Assembly (NCBI GenBank): GCA_034387635.1
Contig: JAOANU010000006.1
Location: forward strand, 434,001 to 498,000
DNA from: Rhodosporidiobolus odoratus
Lineage: Eukaryota; Basidiomycota; Microbotryomycetes; Sporidiobolales; Sporidiobolaceae
DNA length: 64,000 nt
Reading direction: 5' to 3'
In this document: positions 56,265 to 64,000 of the stretch, piece after piece
How the letters are laid out: every line of letters starts with the position of its first letter
Position numbering within the stretch: the first letter of the stretch is position 1
Translations under genes and position numbers: made by a program
The notes under the pieces: generated by a model
The model's database searches: none
Told to the model about the DNA's origin: nothing
What the model saw: the letters and a program-made list of their open reading frames with translations, nothing else

Positions 56265-58975
56265 TCAGTCTGAGAATACATCCGCCTCATCGCTGCTGCT
56301 GTGCAGTACATCCTCGTCTTTGCCCCGCCGCGAAACTCGTCCGCCGACCACGACTCGCTTCTTAGCTCGCCCTTCCTCCTTGCTTTGTGCCGAGGTCCCC
56401 GAGCTTCGGCGCCGTTTCGCCTGCTTCTTCGTCTTTTCCTGAGCTACCTTCGCTGCCACCCGCTTGACAGTCGCCTTGCTCGCGATGGCGACGGGAGGCT
56501 TTCGCGGTTTCGTCTTCCTCGGCGGCGGACTGGACGGTTCGTCCTCGTCCTCCTCTTGCTCGCCTTCTTCACTCTCCGCAACACCCTCCCCCACCGCCTC
56601 TTCTTGTGAGCCATCCTCGTCTTCCAGGCCCTCCTCCTCATCTGCGCGTTTCGTCTTCTTCTTCCGTCTAGTCTTCAAGCGCGCCGTGCTCATTCCCAGC
56701 CCATCAAGAGGCATGGAGGCCGATAGACTGTCGATCGTGGTTTGAAGCTCGCGATCGACGCCGAGTTGGCGTGCGAGAGAGGGGAGGGGGAGGCGAGAAG
56801 ATAAGAGGTAGTGACTGTAGAATGGACCAGGCAGAAGTGTGAGACAAGCGCCATGGAGGGGCGAAGAATGGGAAGAACGAGGCAGGCAGAAATGAAGAGG
56901 AGGAAAGACGCACTCGTACATAGCTCGAATCATATCTGTTTCTTTCACTGTCGACGTTCGTCCTGCTCGACCGGCGGCGGCTGTTGCGTCTTGCATCAAG
57001 CCAGCGAAGAAATCTTGCGATCTGTCCAGCACGCGGCGGAGAGTCACGTCAGTCAAGAGAGAGGAAGGGTAAGAAGCTGAGCAGTAAGCCTACGCATCCA
57101 TCAATGCATCCACGGACGACTCGTCCATCTTGACATCCGGACCGAGGAAGTGCTGGAAAAGAACTTTTTGGCGCGCACGAGGAAGGTCGGGAATGGGTTC
57201 TCCCGTGCGCGTGTATCTGCAGCCGATGCGCCGTCAGCACTATGGTCGTCGAAAGTAAGTACGGAAGTCGAGCGCACCGCTGCTTCTTCTGTTTCTTGGT
57301 CCTCGCGCGATCGAGACGCTTCTTCCGGTTGAGAGCGACTTTTGCTAGTGGAGATGGGGTGGGTAAAGCCACGGTGGAACCGCGCAAGCTGTTACAGTGA
57401 CTTGATGGTCAGTGTCCTCCCGGGACAGAGGCAGGGAGACAATTGCGTACCCGTCTCCCGCTCCTTCAGCCGCAGTCTTCCAAACGTCCCCCTCAACCCC
57501 ATCATCGTCGAACGCTCTGCTTTTGCCCTTGTCTTCCCAAGATATACGGTCCGCTGGATGCTCCTCCTTTCCTTCTTGGCCCGAACCTCCGGCTTCATCA
57601 AGTCCATCGCCATCAAAATGATCAACCTCGTCATCGAAAGCGCCTCCAAAGTCGTGCTGCTCGAACGCCGCTTGGTCATCCTCGTAGACAAGACCACCGA
57701 GTTGCGTAGTTGTTTCCCCTTCGTCGCCCACGAGGGAAGCAGGGAGAGAAAGGGGAGCAGAGAGATCGCCATAGGCTGATGCGAGGGAAGCGCGAGCGCT
57801 GTTCCGGGGTGCTTGTTGAGGAGAATCCGTAGGGTCGTCAGGGTGTCCAAAGGACATATCTCTGAGCGAATGACTAAGAAAAGGAGGAGAATCGGTGAGC
57901 AGTAGAAAAAAAAGTCAACAGCAACGAAAAGATGAGCTCACCTTCCCAACTCGCTCCCTATGCTAAATCGGCCTTCTGGTCCGAGGCTGTATCTCGCGGT
58001 ATGTCCTTCCCCCTCCATTACATCCAACAACATCGATTCTTCTCCCTTCTCACTCGCGACATCCATCGGCCGCCTTCGCCTCACAAGGAACCGCGACAGA
58101 TCTTCTGGAACGACGCTCGCTCGGCGGGCGGCTTCGACAGAAGCGACGGATGCGATGCTACTCCGCCTCCGGGAGACCTCGTGGTCGGAGGGTGCGCGAG
58201 AGAACGCAGAGGGGCGTTGGGGGATTGAACGAGACAGGCGTTGAGAGGCGAGGAGGGTGTCGGCTGTTTCATTCGAGGGGGGAACGAATTGAGGGGAGAA
58301 GACAGGCGGCGCTGCGTCTTTTGTTTCTTCTTTTGCTGGAGAATCGGCTGCGAACGGAGAAGAAGGATGCTGCTTTCCATTTGCGAGAAGGGAAGAGCGC
58401 TTAGGAATGTAGGAGTTTCGGCGAGAAGTCGAGTCGGCGGGAGAAGCTGTCGCGAGCTCATGTTCGATCTCTTCGGGCGTTGGAGGAGGAAGGTCGGGCA
58501 CTGCAGGTACAGCGGCGAGGGTCAAAAGGCCGCGTGTTAGCTTGGAAAGAGACAAGTACGCACTCCTCGACAGCGCCCTCAGCAGACCTCCTGGCGTGAG
58601 CTCCTTCACTTGCTTGAGCATGAGGCCAGCACTTGACCGGCGCTTCCTCTCGGTCAACACCGCTTTGACCTGGGCAGGTGTCCTATCCGCCCTCGACCGT
58701 CTGCTTCTCGCCGGCGTGGCTTCGGTCGTCGGCCAAGCATTCCTCAGCGGCTTCTCGTCTCCTCCGGCGTCGAGGGAGAGAGCAGAGTAAGCCGGGCTGG
58801 ACGGATCGATGGTATTGTGTGCCTCGCGCAAAGGAGCGTCGGCGGCGGCGATGGGTTTAACCTGCGGTATGGTAAAGTGAGCTTGATCACGCGGCGGGGG
58901 TAAGCATAAGCGTACATAGTCGGCATGATTGGTTTTCCTCGCACTTGCTGGGTCTCTGTGTCCGGTTGAGGCCAT
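56265..58975 (-). CDS. CNN1: CENP-T-like inner-kinetochore histone-fold protein
   Basis: Candidate CENP-T/Cnn1: links centromeric chromatin to the Ndc80 complex. Exons 58975-58916, 58861-58564, 58500-57942, 57861-57451, 57388-57278, 57216-57094, 57021-56914, 56814-56265; 739 aa, all junctions in frame. What looks like two adjacent genes (58975-57938 and 57857-56265) joins through an 80-nt intron (57941-57862) with AG/A completing Arg. The disordered N-terminus carries TPGGLLRALSRMP and basic SP/TP sites, as in CENP-T N-termini. The histone fold lies near 490-560 (LFQHFLGPDVKMDESSVDAL, ASQDFFAGLMQDATAAAGRA, GRTSTVKETDMIRAMY). It is followed by LPLPSLARQLGVDRELQTTI, comparable to the CENP-T extension after the fold (LVERHLPLEYRQ in human). 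An extra acidic/Lys-rich tail follows. Identification rests on pattern, not strong identity. Confidence 0.68.
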
Positions 58976-59176
58976 TTCGACGAGACGGTAAACAAGGGTC
59001 GATCACGCGTCCTGCTCCGTTGGAGGCGGCGGGACTCGGTAGGTCACTGTATGTCGGGTATTTGACGAGTTTGAGCGCGCGTCTGGACTGTCTTGTTGTA
59101 TACGACGGGAGTATGATGAGGATAATCTGATCAACCAACCTGATGAAAGGATTCCCTTCTTCTACCTCTCTAGGAC

Positions 59177-60829
59177 ATGACAGACAGTATATTGTATACT
59201 GCAGCAGTACCCGGCTTTGACTCTGAGTCTGGTCAACTCACCCTCACCCAGCACCACCTCATCTCGACTCCGCTCTCCTACCTCAACTCGATCTCTCAAG
59301 ACTACACTCTCCTGCTCCAACCCCCGCCCACTCAGCCGTACCAGTCAGAGCAACAAGACACAGACCCAAGTCTGGCGGAATCGCCGCCACGCAGGAAACG
59401 TCGTCGTCTCGCCCCTCCCTCCGAAACATCCTCGCCGGCCGATTGGGCTCTGCATCGTGAGAAGCAGGAGCGGCGCACTACAACGGACAGGGAGACGGAA
59501 CAACACCATGCGAGTATCTCGCTTGGGCTCGAAGCCGCCATCGACGCGGTTCGGCAGGGCTGGTCAGGCCAGAAGAAAAAGGAGGATGGGTGGATGGGGG
59601 ACGTAGGCCCGCGGGTGGAATGGATTGAGAAGCGGGAAGGGGACGAACTGAGCCTTGTTGAGCTAGCACGGCGCTTCCCTCCCGCCGAAAATGCCGATCA
59701 GCACCTCTTGCGCATAGAAGAACGCGAATCGAGCGTGTCGCTCAGCCACCTCTTCAACCGCATCGTCCTCAACCCTTCTACCGATGCGTCTTCAATAGTC
59801 GAGTTGCAAGAAGACGACAACGTCGAGCACGCCAGACTTGCGCGCCTTCTCCTCCCTCCATCAAGCGCTTTCCTCCTCTCCGACTTTTTCTCCTGGTCCT
59901 CCCCGTCATCTGGTATCGCTTTACTAGGTGCTCAAGTAGGAGGATGGGATGTTGTTGTAATCGAGTTCGTCTCTCCCTCGCTTGTCTCGTTCGCTGTGTT
60001 CTGGCTGACTGTCCGATATGTTTTCCCAGTCCTCCTTGGCCAAACGCATCCGCGACGCGCTCGAGCAGCTACGAAACGTTCGACGCATACGACCTTTGGA
60101 AGCTCGAGCTACCGGCTCTGCTAGGAGATAAGCCAGCCTTGGTGGCAGTCTGGCTGACGAACAAGGTCAAGGTCAGTGTCGACAAACTCGGTTCCATTGT
60201 AGCTGAGTTGGACATCTGACCTCCAGCTTGACCACACAGTTCCGTCGCCTCGTCACCGAGAAGCTCTTCCCTGCTTGGCATATCAAGCCCGGCGCCGAAT
60301 GGTACTGGGTCAAAATCGCCTCAGAAACGGGAGAGCCGGTCTGGCCTCTCGACGCGAAGCATCGTCGACCTTACGAAGGTGTGTGCTGCACCACCTTACG
60401 TCACTTCCTGGCGCTTGCTTACGGTCCCCCCTTTCGCAGGTCTCGTGCTTGGCTACTATGTCCCTCCCAAAACCCCAGTCGACCTTCCTAATCTGCCACA
60501 AAACAAGATCTTTCTCTCTACCCCAATGGGGCATTCTCGCAAGCCTATCGTCATTGGTGCGTGCTGTTTTTGCACACCCGTCCGCGTCTCATGCTTCATG
60601 CTGAGCAGTGTTTTGCGCAGACCTCCTCCGACCGTTCCTCCTGATGTCCTCCAAACCGCCCAACGTCCTCGAACTTTTCGCTCGCACAACCCTGTCCGGT
60701 TTCAGCGGTGAAGACCCAACTTCCTCGCCTAGTCCGCGAGGGACGTATCTTGCAGTGGGCAACGAGGCAGTCAAGTTCAACGTGCTAGACGAAGAAGGCT
60801 CGGGGGTCAAGGGGTGGATCAAGCCTTGA
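59177..60829 (+). CDS. METTL4: METTL4-type MT-A70 adenine N6-methyltransferase
   Basis: S-adenosylmethionine-dependent N6-adenine methyltransferase; family members act on U2 snRNA (m6Am) or on DNA (6mA). Exons 59177-59964, 60030-60171, 60240-60378, 60440-60556, 60621-60829; 464 aa. The catalytic DPPW (263-266) is assembled across the exon 1/2 junction: VVVI-DPPWPNAS. Other MT-A70 landmarks: PALVAVWLTNK, FPAWHIKPGAEWYWVKIASE, the P-Y-E-G-LVLGYY strand, STPMGHSRKP, and PPNVLELFARTTLSGFS. The N-terminal 170 residues are partly disordered with a basic patch (PPRRKRRRLAPP). The SxP-like binding and N-terminal architecture fit METTL4 rather than METTL3/14. Divergent from the CENP-T-like gene with 201 bp between starts. 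Substrate is unknown. Confidence 0.9.
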
Positions 60830-60982
60830 GAGCGAGAGAAGCGACCGAGTTCTCCGTAGACTCGTCATGACGTCCCCAGTATTTCAGTGATTTGGTGACT
60901 GCTTCCATATCCCTCGAGACCTGCTACCTTACATCGCTCCTTCGTCGCCCTGACTTCCGGTCCCCGTATATGCTGTTCAGCG

Positions 60983-62727
60983 CTAGTCGATGGTCTCGCA
61001 TGATTTGCTGTGCTCTTTCTTCGGGGGTTGGGGGTCGAGGAGGTGGAGGCGTCGGCGGTCTCTGCAATAGAAGGGAAAGGATGAGCTAGATTCACGCGGG
61101 AGAAGGTAAAGGAGGCGGCATGCTTGGCGTTTGTGAGCGGAGATGACCTCGGAAGCGACACTGCAAAGTGGAGCTAGGGTCAAGTCAAGGGAGTACGTTG
61201 GAAGTCGGAGGGAAAAGACACGAACTGCCGTCGATCTCGTTCAGTGGGGAGCGGTAGAGAAAAGTGCTGGAAGCAGGAACCTTTTATCAGATAGTGCGCG
61301 AGATACAGACTCGTGAAGCGGACTCACCTCGTTCAGGATACCCAGCTCATACATAGCATGCACCGCCAACATACACACCGCATGTCTCAACCCTCCCCTT
61401 CCATTGATCGGATTCTCCTCTATCGAGGCATACGGTTTCTTCGATCTTCCCACCGAAGGATATGGTGAGACTTCGACTTTCGGAAGCTCGGGTTTGCCTT
61501 GGTCTTTTGGGGCTGGGTTTAGGTAGAGTGAGACGCCGTCTTCGTAATCGGTTAGGAGGAAATGGCGACAGGAGAAGTGATGCATGTACCTATCGCACGT
61601 ACGCTGCCACGTCAGCTCGCCATATCCCGGCAGTGACAGATACGAAGCGCACAGTGTCAGCTGATCGAGGTGGGCCTTGACGTTTGGACGCTTGCGATAA
61701 TCTTTCGAAGAAGGACGGGAGCGATCCAGGGGGGATTTTGGTTCCCAAGCCCATTCTTCGCCGAGTACGTAGCCGAGTCGCTGCAGGTTTGTGCTCAGCT
61801 CGCGAAGAAGAAGGTGGAGAGGGGACGGAATATGCACCTTCTCCTCAATGATGGCCAAGTAAGCCCGCGAAGGTCGACTTTGCGAGTTGGTGTCTTCAGC
61901 CACATGGTTGGCTTTGTGGCTTAGCACCAGCGCATGGTCTGCGCGAATGGCTGTTGACGCAACTGGTGAGGAGGTAGCACGCGCAAGCTGGCAGAAGGGG
62001 ACAAACACAGGGTTTTCCATTCCTTCTGCTTGGTCACTTTGTTCCATACCAAAGCCTGAAAGCTCCGACTGGGCTGATGCTGTACAGTGATGCGAAACTT
62101 GTCCTGGTGACTGTGGTGTATGAGCTTGTTGAGAGTCTCCACCACAGGCGCGAGGACATTGGCAAAGACGATATCGCTGAAGAAGGCAAAGCATGAGCAT
62201 GTATCGGCGGACTGCAAGGAGACAGAGCTACCCGACGTCGGCTTCCTGCTCCAGCAACCGCATCTGCTGAGGGTAGAGCTCGATGTCGTGTATCCGCTGG
62301 ATGGCCTGTTTGTACTGCTGGAGGAAAGCGGCGGAAAAGATTTTCTGCCATGCAAAAAGGATATGGTTCGCGTTGACGGTGGCGATGGCTTCTCCCGTGT
62401 TCCTCGATGCACCGTTGTGAGTGGTACCGAGTGGCGCTTTGAGCTGTTGCTCGAGCATTATCCATGCCTTGCCCTTGGCATATTGCAGTTCTTCCGCTTC
62501 CTGCGAAGGTCAGACCGGTCAGCAGCGATCTGACAGGAGGAAGAGTCAGGGCTTACATATCGAGGACCTGTCTTGCCCAGCTCGTTCAGTATCACTTCTG
62601 TGCCAGCGCTGCTTGGGAGAGATGGCAGGAGGACTTGGGAGAGATGCTGTCGGGTGGTGGGGAAGAAGCGGCTTCGTGGATTCTGCAGGTAAGGCGTGCG
62701 ATCGTCGAAGAAGTCGAGCAGAGCCAT
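60983..62727 (-). CDS. Protein with PD-(D/E)XK-nuclease-like core, function unknown
   Basis: Exons 62727-62557, 62500-62232, 62176-62050, 61987-61328, 61266-61226, 61160-60983; 481 aa. The first four exons are supported by clean junctions; the last two are less certain, so the stop could lie elsewhere between about 61260 and 60980. The N-terminal 170 residues are helical (ANHILFAWQKIFSAAFLQQY, VLAPVVETLNKLIHHS). The middle reads STAIRADHALVLSHK, then after about 20 residues AYLAIIEEKVHIP. D...(E)ExK on two beta strands is the arrangement of PD-(D/E)XK nuclease folds. Next come LTLCASYLSL and SCRHFLLTDYEDGVSLYL, a pattern seen in fungal proteins where such a core accompanies kinase-like domains. 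Shares a 133-bp divergent promoter with a kinase-like gene. Nuclease activity is inference. Confidence 0.6.
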
Positions 62728-62860
62728 GCAGGCAACCAGGAGGGTGAGATGTAAGATTAGATTTGGGTCCGCGGAGCGGAGCTGAGGTGGCTTTTGAGCG
62801 GAACAACGTCCGCCGTTCCCATTCGTATCGCTAGAGACCCTTACTGCCAGCCTTTAGAGC
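62728..62860. promoter_or_regulatory. 133-bp divergent promoter of the nuclease-like / kinase-like pair
   Basis: Start codons at 62727 (minus) and 62861 (plus). The region is short enough to suggest shared control. No named element. Confidence 0.5.
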
Positions 62861-63978
62861 ATGTCTACTACCCGACAACAGCGTGCGCAAGCTGCCGCAC
62901 ACCATCTCCGACCCGGTGACATCCTCGCACCTTCCTCCCCCACTATCGACCCTCGAGCAATCACAACCATACCAGGCGACCTCGCACATATCGCACGAGC
63001 CGAGGAACAAGCGTGCTCGGCGTCCACGAACCCACCTCGACCGGTCAACTTACGCTTGCGCAATCTCGTAACCTCCAAAACGGGTTGGCGGTCTCTTCGA
63101 CTCCGGTTGCGAAGGCAGATCTGCGGTGGCAATCCTTCCTGGGCACAGGTCTGGACGGCAACAGCACTGGAGGGAGAAGTGAAACTCGGATCGGTGGTGG
63201 TCAAGTTGCTGGCCGAAGCGCTTTTCCCGGACGATTGGCCAGAAGCAACTTGGCGGAGTGCTGCTGAGTCGGAAGAAGCTGAATTGCGAGCGTACGTATC
63301 TTCGAGTTTTTTCAACACTGCGAGGTCAGCTGATGTGGATCCTTTCTCGCAGCTACGCCGCCTATCAGTCTCTACAAGGACGAGATGTTCCTCATTGCTA
63401 CGGTGGCTTTTCTTTCGCCGTGCCGTGGGGAGACACCGTCACCGGCATTGTCCTAGAAGACCTTGACGAGGTCTCGAGCGACATTTGTGAATACTGCGAA
63501 GAGCGGATAGAGCATGTCCAACTACAAGATCGGAAGGACATCCGTCCTCTGGTAAGTCCACCCATCCCCGCTTTGCCCCCTCCGCTCACACCCAACCGCA
63601 CGACAGGTCACAACAGCATACTCGACCCTTCATCGCCTCCAAGGCCTCGGCGTCGGGGGGTACTACCATCTCGACCCCGGTGACATTCGCATCCTTCACT
63701 CCTCGACTCCTTCTGAAACCCATCTCGTCTTTCTCGACTTTGGCCAGACCCGCCCAGTCGACTACCTCGCAAGGATACACGCCGAGGCAAATGCGAAAGA
63801 GCACCATTACGAGCCATGGCAAGCGGACGATGAGGGCGCGTTGGAGAAGCTGTTGAGACAGGTGCTGGGCAGCGTGGTGGACGAGTGGGTTGAGCTCGAG
63901 GCAGAGGAACGAGGCCTCACGCTCTTCAGCGAGCAGGAGGTAGAGAACGTGCAGTACGTAGAGGACGAGTCGGAATGA
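62861..63978 (+). CDS. Kinase-like (protein kinase/APH fold) protein, likely catalytically altered
   Basis: Exons 62861-63291, 63353-63551, 63607-63978; 333 aa. The N-lobe is suggested by SWAQVWTATA followed by KLGSVVVKLLAEALFP (beta-3 Lys candidate) and EAELRAYAAYQSLQGRDVPH, the alpha-C/LQG segment seen in fungal kinase-like proteins. The hinge is TGIVLEDLD. The C-lobe reads STLHRLQGLGVGGYY, then the catalytic-loop equivalent HLDPGDIR, and LVFLDFGQTRP for the DFG loop. In HxDxxxxN the Asp is kept but the metal-binding Asn is Arg, and the usual G of HGD is L. The protein ends in an acidic tail just before the right window edge; stop at 63976-63978. Activity and substrate unknown; compare its divergent neighbour. 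Confidence 0.68.
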
Positions 63979-64000
63979 GATAAAACAGCATAAAGCAGAA

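Noticed and set aside
61802..61858. 57-nt intron in the nuclease-like gene (GTGCAT...CTGCAG)
   Set aside because: It is in frame either way. The encoded helix directly after the EEK strand is what the fold expects, so I kept it as coding.
1..64000. tRNA, rRNA, CRISPR arrays, transposon ends, telomere or origin
   Set aside because: Looked in all intergenic gaps for tRNA B-box-like sequence (GGTTCRANNCC), terminal inverted repeats and tandem repeats; none convincing.

Overview
The window is nuclear DNA from an intron-rich, GC-rich basidiomycete yeast. Gene content and architecture fit the Sporidiobolales (Rhodotorula/Rhodosporidium-like red yeasts): nearly every gene is split by 50-120 nt introns with GTRNGT donors, CTNAC/CTGAC-type branch points and CAG/TAG acceptors. 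No prokaryotic, plasmid or phage feature is present. I worked out exon models by hand, requiring that each splice keep the frame and, where I knew the family, restore its conserved residues. Lengths quoted are from those models.

Layout. The left edge holds the 5' end of actin (minus), divergent from ARS2/SERRATE (plus, 1.2-4.5 kb). Next are eIF3e (4.9-6.9 kb), an F-box/LRR-like gene (minus), the U2 snRNP protein SF3B1 (minus, 8.9-13.3 kb) and a type II haloacid dehalogenase-like HAD protein (minus). From 15.5 to 26 kb come a secreted GH18 chitinase, Mediator subunit MED10 (minus), a long disordered protein, a 2.3 kb gene-poor tract with two decayed copies of one sequence, and a universal stress protein (minus). 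The centre is a 22-exon phospholipase D (26.6-34.5 kb), isocitrate lyase (35.0-37.3 kb) and a Kre9-like GPI wall protein. A head-to-head pair of damaged or remodelled F-box/LRR paralogues follows (39.3-42.6 kb), then a multi-pass membrane protein (minus). The right third has a HapX-type iron regulator, a mitochondrial PPR protein (minus), a Cmc1-like COX assembly factor, the endocytic adaptor Sla2, a CENP-T-like kinetochore protein (minus), a METTL4-type MT-A70 methyltransferase, and a divergent pair made of a PD-(D/E)XK-like protein and a kinase-like protein.

How they relate. This is ordinary eukaryotic gene order, not an operon. Most genes are housekeeping: RNA metabolism (ARS2, SF3B1, eIF3e, METTL4), transcription (MED10, HapX), mitochondria (PPR, Cmc1), membrane and cytoskeleton (PLD1, Sla2, actin) and carbon metabolism (ICL1). 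Divergent pairs share promoters of 119-782 bp. The most unusual items are: the SLA2 start codon split by an intron; two apparent GC-AG introns and a 10-nt exon; a probable exon-to-intron conversion in an F-box gene; the G-for-N substitution in the HapX basic region; the decayed duplicate pair at 22-24 kb; and the divergent nuclease-like/kinase-like pair at the right edge.
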